Origin: Marinobacterium alkalitolerans
GTDB lineage: Bacteria > Pseudomonadota > Gammaproteobacteria > Pseudomonadales > Balneatricaceae
Assembly: GCF_017776525.1 (NCBI RefSeq)
Contig: NZ_JACVEW010000011.1
Span: 1 to 64,000 of the forward strand
Direction of reading: 5' to 3'
DNA length: 64,000 nt
Part shown: piece by piece, positions 24,805 through 33,434 of the stretch
How positions within the stretch are numbered: position 1 is the stretch's first letter
How the letters are laid out: the number at the start of each line of letters is the position of its first letter
The notes under the pieces: generated by a model
Databases searched by the model: none
The model's input: only the letters and a program-made list of their open reading frames with translations
What the model was told of the DNA's origin: nothing
Program-made: the position numbers and the translations under genes

Positions 24805-26898
24805 TCAGTAACGCCAGCTCAGCTTGAACATGGCATTACGCGGCGCACCGTAGTACGCCTGCGCCCAGCGAACACTGTTGATATATTTTTCATCGGTCAG
24901 GTTATTGATATTCAAAGAGGCGGTGAGGTTGGGGTTGATCTCGTAACGCGCCATCATGTCAACCAGTGCATAGGCATCCTGCTCGGCGACGCTGCTGGAC
25001 ACTTCATCCTGCCAGCGCACGCTGCCGCCCAATGTCAACCCGGGGAGAGACTGGAGTCGGTACGTTGAGGACAGCTTGACCAGGTGGCGGGGGGTTTCCG
25101 TTTTGGTTCTGTTGCCTTCCGCATCTTCAATATCCAGGTAGGTATACCCGGCATTCATGTGCCAGCCGGGCGCCAGCTCACCCGAGAGGTCAACCTCAAC
25201 GCCCTGACTGGTAACACCATCCACCCCTCGGTAATAACTCTGACCATTACCGAACGCACCTGCCAGCTCGGCCACATTCTGCTGTGTAGACTGAAACAGG
25301 GATACGGCTGCATATGCCTGCCCCTCAAAGAGGCTGGCCTTGAGGCCGGTTTCATAGGTAGAGCCGGTCAGCGGATCCAGCAGGCTGCGATTCTGATCCT
25401 GCTCCTCCTGCGCTTCAAAGATCTCGGTATAACTTGCATACCAGGTGTATGTATCGTTCAGCGCGTACGTCAGGCCTGCGTAGGGAACAAGCTCCAGGTC
25501 ATACTCCGTATTGCGGGTACTGCCATAGCTTTCGCCTTCACTTTCCAGGGTTACGGCCTTGAGCCCTGCAATCAGATTGAATCGGTCAGTCAGACTAAAG
25601 CGACCTGCTCCATAAAGGCTGGCCTGCTTATGGGTCCACTCACTGCCATCAACACTGGCATCAAACGCCGGTTCCGGGTAGCTGCCATCAAACGCTTCCT
25701 CCTCGGTCAGTGCGGTGCCTATACCCTGTCCGTAGTTGGACTCATCCCACACGTCTGACTTGAACCACTGGGCACCCAGGATCATTTCATGTTCACGACC
25801 TCCGATCAGGAGCGGCCCCGTTATCTGTGCATCCGCTATGATTTGCTCGGTCTGCATGTCATAACGGCTGGGGTAAGCGGCCAGACCGGTGCCGGTTGTT
25901 GCATCAGGCGTTCCGTATACATAGAACAGTTTGCTGTCTGAGTCGGTATCCGTATGGGTAAGGCGACCGGTTAATACCCACCCATGACCCAGCGTCTGCT
26001 GAAGCTCGGCAAAGGTGTTCAATGTTTCGTTGTTCCAGTACGACCAATCAGCAGAAGTGCTGGTAGAAGGGTCATAGTCCGTCGGATTGCCGTTGGTGTA
26101 CTGCATCGGCAAAGCCCCCCAAAGCGGGCTGTCCGCATTATCCCGCTGACGACTATGCCCCAGGGTAAGCAATGTACTGGCACTCAGATCAGCCTCGATC
26201 ACACCATAGAAAAGGGTCCGTTCCTTCTCATAACGATCCAGATAGGAGTCCTTGTCTTCAAGTGCCAGAACCGCACGTCCACGCACACTGCCGGTTTCAT
26301 TGAGGGTGCCCGAAACATCGCCCTGCAACCGATAGCGATCCCAGGAGCCTGCTGTCACATCAAGAGCCACCCGAGAATCACGGGTAGGACGCTTGCGCAC
26401 CAGATTAACGGTTGCAGACGGATTGCCGCTGCCTGACATCAGCCCATTGGCCCCTCGCAACACTTCCACTCGCTCATACAGTGCGGTATCAAGATCTCCC
26501 ATCTGGTTACCGTATACCGCCGGCACTCCGAGCCCATCGAGCTGAAAATTGGTGATATCGAAACCACGCGCAGTGTAGTAAGTGCGATCAGTTTCAACGC
26601 GCTCAACACTTACGCCAGGCGTTGACTCCAGCACGGCATTCAGGTCATCAAGACCGAAGTCATCCATCTGCTGGCGGCTCACACTGGTGAGCGCCTGGGG
26701 TGTTTCCAGCGGTGATAATGCCAGCCCCGTCGCACTGCGGCTGACAGGCGCTTCATACCCTTGATCGGAGGCAACGGCCTTGATCTCAACAACATCCTGC
26801 TCAACAGACTTTTCTTCTGCCTTTGCCGAAATGGATAAGGTGCCCGTAGCCAACGCCACCGTAACAGCATAATAAAGCGGGTTTCGTTTGAACTGCAT
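24805..26898 (-). CDS. TonB-dependent ferric-siderophore receptor (second)
   Basis: This outer-membrane receptor has 697 residues from ATG 26898 (MQFKRNPLYY), with AAAGAGA as ribosome site; an in-frame start at 26934 is less likely. The signal peptide ends near AKA/EE (residue 28), followed by a TonB-box-like DVVEIKAV. The plug contains TYYTARGFDITNFQLDGLGVPAVYG and YERVEVLRGANGLMSGSGNPSATVNLVRKRPT, and the barrel ends FKLSWRY. The plug is closest in style to FpvA/FhuE/coprogen-type receptors; the ligand is unknown. It lies between the TonB2 operon and the Fhu-like import operon, so it probably feeds that system. Confidence 0.92.
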   Translation of the reverse strand: MQFKRNPLYYAVTVALATGTLSISAKAEEKSVEQDVVEIKAVASDQGYEAPVSRSATGLALSPLETPQALTSVSRQQMDDFGLDDLNAVLESTPGVSVERVETDRTYYTARGFDITNFQLDGLGVPAVYGNQMGDLDTALYERVEVLRGANGLMSGSGNPSATVNLVRKRPTRDSRVALDVTAGSWDRYRLQGDVSGTLNETGSVRGRAVLALEDKDSYLDRYEKERTLFYGVIEADLSASTLLTLGHSRQRDNADSPLWGALPMQYTNGNPTDYDPSTSTSADWSYWNNETLNTFAELQQTLGHGWVLTGRLTHTDTDSDSKLFYVYGTPDATTGTGLAAYPSRYDMQTEQIIADAQITGPLLIGGREHEMILGAQWFKSDVWDESNYGQGIGTALTEEEAFDGSYPEPAFDASVDGSEWTHKQASLYGAGRFSLTDRFNLIAGLKAVTLESEGESYGSTRNTEYDLELVPYAGLTYALNDTYTWYASYTEIFEAQEEQDQNRSLLDPLTGSTYETGLKASLFEGQAYAAVSLFQSTQQNVAELAGAFGNGQSYYRGVDGVTSQGVEVDLSGELAPGWHMNAGYTYLDIEDAEGNRTKTETPRHLVKLSSTYRLQSLPGLTLGGSVRWQDEVSSSVAEQDAYALVDMMARYEINPNLTASLNINNLTDEKYINSVRWAQAYYGAPRNAMFKLSWRY

Positions 26899-26965
26899 GA
26901 ATCGAATCTCTTTGAATCGTTGAATGAACAGCATCCATACCGTTTAAATCTAACGCAAATCTAAA

Positions 26966-26980
26966 CGATAATGCTTTGCA
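26966..26980. promoter_or_regulatory. Weak Fur-like site upstream of second receptor
   Basis: CGATAATGCTTTGCA, read on the minus strand, matches the 7-1-7 Fur consensus at only 10 of 14 positions. It sits 68 bases upstream of the receptor start in an AT-rich stretch. Fur control is plausible from context, but the site is degenerate. Confidence 0.4.
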
Positions 26981-27004
26981 TTTAAATAGAAAGATACAAA
27001 TTAT

Positions 27005-28834
27005 TCATCCGTTTTTTATGAAACCACCACTTTGATGAGCCCACAGGCGCGCATAACACCCCTCCAGATTCAATAACTCCTCGTGGGTTCCCTGCTCCGC
27101 CACACGCCCTGCTTCCAGCACGACCAACCGGTCCATGGCCGCAATGGTCGACAAACGATGCGCGACCGCAATCACCGTTTTTCCCTTCATCAAAACCGAC
27201 AGATTCTCCTGTATTGCGGCCTCCACTTCCGAATCCAGTGCTGAAGTGGCCTCATCCAGCACCAGCACAGGGGCGTTTTTCAGCAGCACACGGGCAATGG
27301 CTACACGCTGCCGCTGCCCACCTGACAACTTGACGCCACGCTCACCCACATGGGCGTCATACCCCTTTCTGCCAGCATCATCCTGCAGGGTTTCAATAAA
27401 GGTGTCGGCATGTGCCTGACGTACAGCAGAGTGCATCTCAGCCTCACTGGCATCCGGCCGACCGTAAAGCAGGTTGTCACGTATTGAGCGGTGCAGCAGC
27501 GCCGTATCCTGACTGACCACACCAATGGATGCCCTGAGGCTTTCCTGAGTGACAGCCGAAACCGACTGGCCATCGATTCGAATATGCCCTTTATTAAGGT
27601 CGTATAAGCGCAGCAACAGGTTGATCAAAGTCGACTTTCCAGCCCCCGACCCACCCACAATGCCAACCTTTTCACCGGGCTTTATCTTGAGCGTCAGGCC
27701 ATCAATCACAGGTACTGCCGAGTCGTAACCAAACACCACTGAGTCAAATTCGATAGCCCCCTTTTGCACCACCAGCGGTTGCGCGTCGGGCCTGTCCAGC
27801 AACTCCTGAGGCTGAGCGAGTAATCGCTGCCCATCCTGTACGGTGCCGATATTGCGAAACAGGGCCGCAATTTCCCACATAATGAACTGGGACAGGCTCT
27901 TGAGACGCAAGGTCAGAGAGACCGCTATGGTAATGGCTCCAGCTGTCACACTGCCCTCGCGCCATAACAGTATCGACAATGCGGCAGTGGCAAAAATCAG
28001 CAGCGCATTCAGCATCCACAGGGTGATATTCAACCCGGTTATGCGCCGCATTAATGGATATACGGCATCCAGAAAACGCTGCATGCTTTGGCGGGCATAA
28101 TCCTGCTCACGCTCAGAATGGGCAAAGAGTTTCAACGTATGAAAATTGGTGTAACTGTCTACAATCCGGCCGGTCATCTCAGACTGAGCATCCGCCTGCA
28201 GGCTGGCATGGTATTTAAGCTTGGGCACTTGCGCACACAGCAGAAACAGATACCCGGCAGCCCATATCAGCAGAGGCAGCGACAAGCGCCAGTCGGCCGA
28301 CAGAATAAGTGCGGTCATGCCGGACAGGTACACCAGTACATACAACAGCACATCCAGCAGCTTCATCACGGTTTCGCGCAAGGATTCGGATGTCTGCATC
28401 ACTTTGGTTGCCAGGCGACCGGCAAACTCGTTTTGATAAAAGCGGTGGCTTTGCCCCAGCAGGTAACGATGTGCATGCCAACGAATGGCCGCACTCATAT
28501 TGACGAATAACGACTGATGAAACAGCATCGAGTGAACCACCACGGCCAGAGGCAACACCACCAACACCAGCAATGTCATTCCCCAAAGCTGAACCCCTTC
28601 CTGCTCGAACAGGGAAGCGGGGTCACGGGTTCCGAGCCAATCCACCAGATTTCCCAGAAAGCCGAACATGGCCACCTCGATAGACGCGACGACCAGGGTC
28701 ATGACGCCCAACAACAGCAACGTCTTTTCATATCCCCGACAGTAAAAACGAAAGAAAGCCAAGGTGCCCGCAGGCGGCTGCTCGGCAGGATAATCGGGAA
28801 AGGCGTGCGTCAGGCGTTCGAAAAGCGAAAACAT
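27005..28834 (-). CDS. ABC transporter, fused permease-ATPase of exporter fold
   Basis: This 609-residue half-transporter has six membrane helices (about residues 40-330) and a nucleotide-binding domain. The Walker A is GGSGAGKST, the signature LSGGQRQR, the Walker B VLVLDEATSALD and the switch His AHRLST; all are intact. It would act as a homodimer. It lies 18 bases after fhuB and so appears to be the last gene of the reductase/FhuCDB operon. It could export a siderophore or by-product, or, like YbtPQ and IrtAB, import a ferric siderophore despite its exporter fold; the sequence alone does not decide. Confidence 0.9.
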   Translation of the reverse strand: MFSLFERLTHAFPDYPAEQPPAGTLAFFRFYCRGYEKTLLLLGVMTLVVASIEVAMFGFLGNLVDWLGTRDPASLFEQEGVQLWGMTLLVLVVLPLAVVVHSMLFHQSLFVNMSAAIRWHAHRYLLGQSHRFYQNEFAGRLATKVMQTSESLRETVMKLLDVLLYVLVYLSGMTALILSADWRLSLPLLIWAAGYLFLLCAQVPKLKYHASLQADAQSEMTGRIVDSYTNFHTLKLFAHSEREQDYARQSMQRFLDAVYPLMRRITGLNITLWMLNALLIFATAALSILLWREGSVTAGAITIAVSLTLRLKSLSQFIMWEIAALFRNIGTVQDGQRLLAQPQELLDRPDAQPLVVQKGAIEFDSVVFGYDSAVPVIDGLTLKIKPGEKVGIVGGSGAGKSTLINLLLRLYDLNKGHIRIDGQSVSAVTQESLRASIGVVSQDTALLHRSIRDNLLYGRPDASEAEMHSAVRQAHADTFIETLQDDAGRKGYDAHVGERGVKLSGGQRQRVAIARVLLKNAPVLVLDEATSALDSEVEAAIQENLSVLMKGKTVIAVAHRLSTIAAMDRLVVLEAGRVAEQGTHEELLNLEGCYARLWAHQSGGFIKNG

Positions 28835-28852
28835 GGAGGGACCTCAGGACAT

Positions 28853-30808
28853 TCAATGCAGGCGACGGCGCGCCAGGAGCCAGATGAAGTAGCTACCGCC
28901 AACAACCGAGGCAAGCAGCCCCGCCGGTATCTGTTGGGGCCAGATGAGAATGCGACCGGACCAATCCGCCAGCAGCATCAGCGACATACCCACACCCGCC
29001 GCCACGAGCAGTTGCGGCACTACGCGGCGAGCCCCCAGCAGGCTAGCCATATGCGGTGCGAGCAAGCCGACAAAGGCGACAGGCCCGAGCATAGAGGTAA
29101 CCAGTGCGGTCAGAAGTGCCACCAGCAACAGGAGTAGAATACGTGCTCGGGATTTATCCAGCCCTCGCCCGGCCGCGTAATCATCCCCGATCGATATGAG
29201 TGTCAACGCACGCCGTGCCAGGAGTGCCAGCAGAAGTCCAGACAAGGTACCCGCCATCAGCAGCCACGCCTGGGAAGAAGAGATGCGATAGGTTGAACCG
29301 GCCAGCCACCCCAGAATAGCCGTCGTGTCCTGGGTGCCTCGTGCCAGGGAAAACTGCACCACCGCTTCCAACAGTGCCGCCAGCGAAATCCCCGTAAGCG
29401 CCATCATGCCGGGGGCATACTGGTGACGCCGACCCAGCAGAAGTAACAGCGCCAGAACCATGAGACTGCCCCCCAGTGCAACCAGAGGCCCCGCTTCACG
29501 AACCGCCCCCCCAAAGAGCATCACGCTCATCACCAGTGCCAGGGTGGCACCGGCTGAAAGCCCCAGAATATCCGGACTGGCCAGGGGGTTACGAATCAGG
29601 CGCTGCAGTACAGCCCCGGCAACTGCCAACGCCGCGCCGGCACTGGCTGCCGCCACGACTCTGGGCCAGCGCAAGGACAGTATCAGGTCGTCCGGCCAAC
29701 CCCAGTGCCACCCCTTGGCACCGGGTGCCAGCGTGAGTGACAGCCCCGCGAGCAGCACTACTGACAGAATCAGAGCGCCACCCGTGAATGGATGCAACTG
29801 TTGCCGCCCCTGTGGCAGTTGTCGACCTGCCTCCTCGCTTCTGAGGCGGTTACGTGCCAGCCAGATCAGGGCTGGCGCACCGATCAGCGCAGCCGCCGCA
29901 CCGCTGGGCACCATATCGACTGACCATTGGCTGAAAAGCAGTGCCAGCAAGTCCGTCACCGTCAGCAGTAAGCCCCCAAGCAGCAGGCTGTATCCCATTT
30001 CATCGCGCGCAGTACGGGTGCCCAACAATCGGGCCAGGTTCGGCGTCAACAGGCCGATAAAGCCGATCAGCCCAACTGCCGTAATGCTCACGGACGTAAG
30101 CCACAGAGAGGCCAGAATCAACAACAGCATTGCGGGCAACAGATTCATGCCGCGCCCCTGCGCAGCCGTTTCCCCCAATCGCAGCAATGTCAGCGGTCGG
30201 GCAGCCAATAACATCAGCAAGGGCAGCGGCCAGAGGCGCGGCAGCAGCCAGGTCACTCCATCCCAATCCGTTTGCGCCAGATCTCCCGCCCCCCAGATAA
30301 ACAGGTTGCGGGCGTACTGCTCATTCAGCAGCACCAGCCCGGATGCCAGTGCGCCCAGAAGGAGGTTAACGGCCATCCCTGCCAACACGACCGACAACCC
30401 TCTGAGACCGGACCGGCCTGCGATCACCAGGACCAGCATAACGGCCAGCATCGCTCCCAAAAGGGCCGCCCATCCACCCCATAACGCGGCCAGAGAAGGT
30501 GATACGAGCGTGATAATGACAAGCCCCAGCCAGGCCCCCGAGGATGCCCCCAGAGTCATCGGCGATACCAGCGAGTTCTGCAGCAGCTGTTGCAACATAC
30601 TGCCGGCAAGTCCCATGGCACCTCCCACCAACAGTGCCATCGACACCCGTGGCAAGGACGAAAACCAGTATTGATAGCCTGCAAAGTCATAGGGCTCTGC
30701 TCCCAGCAGCAGCTCAAACTGATCAGGTATCGACAGCGAAGTGTCGACCTGGAGGTGCAACACCACCACCGCCAGCAGCAACAAGAAGGTCAAACAGTAA
30801 CGCCGCAT
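28853..30808 (-). CDS. fhuB: FhuB-like double permease for ferric siderophore
   Basis: This inner-membrane protein has 651 residues and about 20 helices, formed by two fused FecCD-type domains (about residues 1-310 and 330-651). Each has the family pattern: GAMGLAGSMLQQLLQNSLVSPMTLGASSGAWLG in the first and AGAVLQRLIRNPLASPDILGLSAGATLALV in the second, followed by VGLIGFIGLLTPNLARLL and VAFVGLLAPHMASLLGARR. This fused form is that of FhuB, the ferric-hydroxamate permease. It overlaps the fhuD stop by one base. Confidence 0.93.
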   Translation of the reverse strand: MRRYCLTFLLLLAVVVLHLQVDTSLSIPDQFELLLGAEPYDFAGYQYWFSSLPRVSMALLVGGAMGLAGSMLQQLLQNSLVSPMTLGASSGAWLGLVIITLVSPSLAALWGGWAALLGAMLAVMLVLVIAGRSGLRGLSVVLAGMAVNLLLGALASGLVLLNEQYARNLFIWGAGDLAQTDWDGVTWLLPRLWPLPLLMLLAARPLTLLRLGETAAQGRGMNLLPAMLLLILASLWLTSVSITAVGLIGFIGLLTPNLARLLGTRTARDEMGYSLLLGGLLLTVTDLLALLFSQWSVDMVPSGAAAALIGAPALIWLARNRLRSEEAGRQLPQGRQQLHPFTGGALILSVVLLAGLSLTLAPGAKGWHWGWPDDLILSLRWPRVVAAASAGAALAVAGAVLQRLIRNPLASPDILGLSAGATLALVMSVMLFGGAVREAGPLVALGGSLMVLALLLLLGRRHQYAPGMMALTGISLAALLEAVVQFSLARGTQDTTAILGWLAGSTYRISSSQAWLLMAGTLSGLLLALLARRALTLISIGDDYAAGRGLDKSRARILLLLLVALLTALVTSMLGPVAFVGLLAPHMASLLGARRVVPQLLVAAGVGMSLMLLADWSGRILIWPQQIPAGLLASVVGGSYFIWLLARRRLH

Positions 30809-31722
30809 CAGGTCTGGATCTCCAGCAGCGCTTCGGTTATGGCTTCTGCCAAATGCTGAATTGATAATGCCCCGCCATAGGTCCAGACCGGCCTGACGGC
30901 CGCGATACGGTCATTCTGTACAAAGGGCATGAACTGCCACAACGGTGTACTGAACAACTGCTCACGTTTAGGAAAAGGTTCGATATAGAGCAATGCACCC
31001 TTTTCAACGGCAGCCAAATCGGTGACTTTCTTTTGCACCTGCCCCCAGGTGGTCACAGGTTGAGGCAGTGCGTTCTCCAATCCCAGTGAATTGAGGGCCG
31101 CTTCTACCATGGAGTTGGCGCCATAAACCCGTGCATGGGTCGCATTTCCCAACCGCACAACGGCCACTTCAGGGGGCTTCCCGTGAAAATGGGCCTGTAC
31201 CTCTTGTGCTAATTCACTCAGGCGCCGGTCTCGCTGGCGCAGCCTTGACTGCGCCTCAGAATGCTTCCCCAGCGCCTGCGCCAAGGCAATAAAAGAGGCC
31301 TCTACGGCCGCCGAGTTGTTATGGTCGGCACGAAAGTTATCGAAATAGAGCACCGGAGCGATAGGCTCTAGCTTTTCCAGCAGCCCTTTTTGTTGAGATC
31401 CGATAATGATCAAGTCAGGCTCCAACGAAATCAGTAGCTCCAGGCTGGGCTCATCCCGCCGCCCCACATCCGTCACACCCTCAGGCATGGCTGGACGCAC
31501 AACCCAGTCGCGATACCCTCGGATATCGGCAACACCGACTGGCGTGACGCCCAACTCGATCAACTCTTCAGCAGCTCCCCAGTTGAGTGCGACAACCCGC
31601 TTGGGAGGGGTTTCAAAGCGCTGAGTGCCGCGACTGTCGTTCACCTGAATCTCGGCTCGAACCGACAGACTCAAACAACACAGCAGAACGATCAATAACA
31701 CCTTGAATCTATTCAAAAGCAT
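30808..31722 (-). CDS. fhuD: FhuD-like ferric-siderophore binding protein
   Basis: This is a 304-residue periplasmic binding protein with a signal peptide ending near VRA/E (residue 23) and two lobes typical of class III (helical-hinge) receptors: PKRVVALNWGAAEELIELGVTPVGVAD, EPDLIIIGSQQKGLLEKLEPIAPVLYFD and IAAVRPVWTYGGALSIQHLAEAITEAL. FhuD proteins of this group bind hydroxamate siderophores. No lipobox is seen. It lies between fhuC and fhuB with spacings of 11 and -1 bases. Confidence 0.92.
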   Translation of the reverse strand: MLLNRFKVLLIVLLCCLSLSVRAEIQVNDSRGTQRFETPPKRVVALNWGAAEELIELGVTPVGVADIRGYRDWVVRPAMPEGVTDVGRRDEPSLELLISLEPDLIIIGSQQKGLLEKLEPIAPVLYFDNFRADHNNSAAVEASFIALAQALGKHSEAQSRLRQRDRRLSELAQEVQAHFHGKPPEVAVVRLGNATHARVYGANSMVEAALNSLGLENALPQPVTTWGQVQKKVTDLAAVEKGALLYIEPFPKREQLFSTPLWQFMPFVQNDRIAAVRPVWTYGGALSIQHLAEAITEALLEIQT

Positions 31723-31733
31723 GACGCTTACCT

Positions 31734-32501
31734 TCAGGCAACAACCGCTAACATCTCATCCCGGTCAGGATGAGCGCAGAGTCGAATATCAATGTCATAG
31801 AGGCTGGACAGCGTGCGTTCACACAGCAATTGCTCAGGGAATCCGTCAAATGCAACCTCCCCCTGCTTAAGCGCCAGGATTCTGTCGGCGTACCGCATGG
31901 CCAGATTGATATCATGCAAAATAACCACGACCCCCCGACCAGCTTCCCGGTTAAGCCGATACAGCAGCGACATGAGTTCATATTGGTGGGACAGATCGAG
32001 GGCCGAGGTCGGCTCATCCAGCAACAGCAGCGGTGATTGCTGCGCCAAAAGCATGGCAACCCAAGCCCGCTGACGCTCTCCGCCAGACAGAACGTCAAGC
32101 ATGTGGTCCGCATAACGCAGTACATCGGTCTGTGCCATGGCTTGCTCGGCAATTCTCTGATCTTGAGGTGTCATGCGCGACAGCCAGCCCCGCCAGGGGA
32201 AACGTCCCTGCAATACCAATTCGCACACCCGCATTCCGGACACCACTGGCAACTGCTGCGGCAAGAACGCCACCTCTCGCGCCAGGTCACGCTGTGAGAA
32301 GGATTGCAATGGCTGACCCTTGAGCTGAATCTGCCCTTCATCGGCCGCTAACTGGCGTGCCAACACTTTCATCAGCGTCGACTTGCCTGAGCCGTTATGG
32401 CCCAGGATGACTGTCAACTCATCTGTCGCAAGGCACAGCTGATCCAGCCCAAGGATCACTCTGCCACCGCGGTGAACACGAAGATCATTCAGCTCCAGCA
32501 T
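31734..32501 (-). CDS. fhuC: FhuC/FepC-like ATPase for ferric siderophore import
   Basis: This cytosolic ABC ATPase has 255 residues from ATG 32501 (MLELNDLRV), which is the family start; a longer frame up to 32651 reads through the reductase gene and is spurious. The Walker A is GHNGSGKST, the Q-loop LPQQ, the signature LSGGERQR, the Walker B LLLLDEPTSALDL and the switch His LHDIN. It energises FhuB. It overlaps the end of the FhuF-like gene by 17 bases. Confidence 0.94.
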   Translation of the reverse strand: MLELNDLRVHRGGRVILGLDQLCLATDELTVILGHNGSGKSTLMKVLARQLAADEGQIQLKGQPLQSFSQRDLAREVAFLPQQLPVVSGMRVCELVLQGRFPWRGWLSRMTPQDQRIAEQAMAQTDVLRYADHMLDVLSGGERQRAWVAMLLAQQSPLLLLDEPTSALDLSHQYELMSLLYRLNREAGRGVVVILHDINLAMRYADRILALKQGEVAFDGFPEQLLCERTLSSLYDIDIRLCAHPDRDEMLAVVA

Positions 32502-33279
32502 CCGGGTGCCACTCCTCTTGCAAGCGTTTGATACGAGTCGTTTTTGACTGCCGTGGGCAGGTCTTGCACAGGCCACCATCCTGACGACGAAAATGCTGAC
32601 AGCAGCCTTTTCGATCCAGCGCCAGTGCTGGTGACCTGTCCGGTAGCTCAAATTCCATTAGCGCACTGGCACTCTTCAAGCCTGCTGCACGCAACCAATG
32701 CTCCGCCAGGGAATGTGCTCTGGTATTACTGGCTTCTGCCAATAAAGGACGAATACGCAGCAGGGTCGACAGAACTCGGTCAGCCAGCAGGCGCCGCGCC
32801 AGAGCGGAGTTGATACGAATAACCCGCCCCAGATCTGTCAGCGTTACTTCACTGACCTCTCGCAAGTAAGCACCCATCTCCGAGCGAGAAAGAACACCGG
32901 AGGGCAGGATCTCATCCCCCAGCACCATCCCCGCAACCACCGTATCCTGACATTTCTGTCCCAACTGAAGCAGATCGACAGGTCTGGACATCACCTCGGT
33001 TGCAAGGAGGGTTACCAGAACCGGCTGCCACATGAGCAGATTCCAGGCGCGCACGCTCCAGTAATGACGCCCGGCTTCCGGATGATGTTTTGCCAATGCG
33101 GACACCAATGCTTCGAGCTGACCGTCTTGCGCCCTGGTCAGAACCATTACATTGGGTGCGCTCAGCGATCCTTGATCCACGGGCAGAGCAGGTAGAAGTT
33201 TCCAACACAACTCAGCCAGTTTTTGCGCCGAGCTGTCTTCACTTTGCTCTATGCCCAATGTCTGTGTCACAACCGACAC
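32485..33279 (-). CDS. FhuF-like ferric-siderophore reductase
   Basis: This 264-residue protein ends with a Cys-Cys-x10-Cys-x2-Cys motif (GCCQHFRRQDGGLCKTC), the unusual [2Fe-2S] ligand set of FhuF and related siderophore-iron reductases. The rest of the chain is helical with few family landmarks. FhuF reduces Fe(III) in hydroxamate siderophores after import, releasing Fe(II). It is first in the operon with fhuC-fhuD-fhuB-ABC and has a Fur-like site about 50 bases upstream. The gene is close to the FhuF superfamily, but its substrate is not known. Confidence 0.85.
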   Translation of the reverse strand: MSVVTQTLGIEQSEDSSAQKLAELCWKLLPALPVDQGSLSAPNVMVLTRAQDGQLEALVSALAKHHPEAGRHYWSVRAWNLLMWQPVLVTLLATEVMSRPVDLLQLGQKCQDTVVAGMVLGDEILPSGVLSRSEMGAYLREVSEVTLTDLGRVIRINSALARRLLADRVLSTLLRIRPLLAEASNTRAHSLAEHWLRAAGLKSASALMEFELPDRSPALALDRKGCCQHFRRQDGGLCKTCPRQSKTTRIKRLQEEWHPDAGAE

Positions 33280-33325
33280 CCCCGATCCGTCAATCTGGCG
33301 GCATAGGATAAATAGTTACAAACCG

Positions 33326-33346
33326 AATAACAATGATTCTTATTTG
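33326..33346. promoter_or_regulatory. Fur-like site upstream of the FhuF-like operon
   Basis: On the minus strand TAAGAAT-C-ATTGTTA matches the 7-1-7 Fur consensus at 10 of 14 positions, in an AT-rich promoter-like region about 50-65 bases before the first gene of the import operon. The degeneracy makes it weaker than the sites at 10449 and 44809. Confidence 0.5.
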
Positions 33347-33380
33347 TTTTATGATTTTAAAATGGTGCTAGGATAACAAA

Positions 33381-33400
33381 AAACCCGCCGAAGCGGGTTT
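33381..33400 (-). terminator. Intrinsic terminator after fumarase gene
   Basis: The stem AAACCCGC-CGAA-GCGGGTTT is followed on the minus strand by TTTTTTGTT. It lies 34 bases downstream of the fumarase stop. Confidence 0.9.
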
Positions 33401-33434
33401 CAATCAGGCTGGATAATATCTCAGCAGAAGCTCA

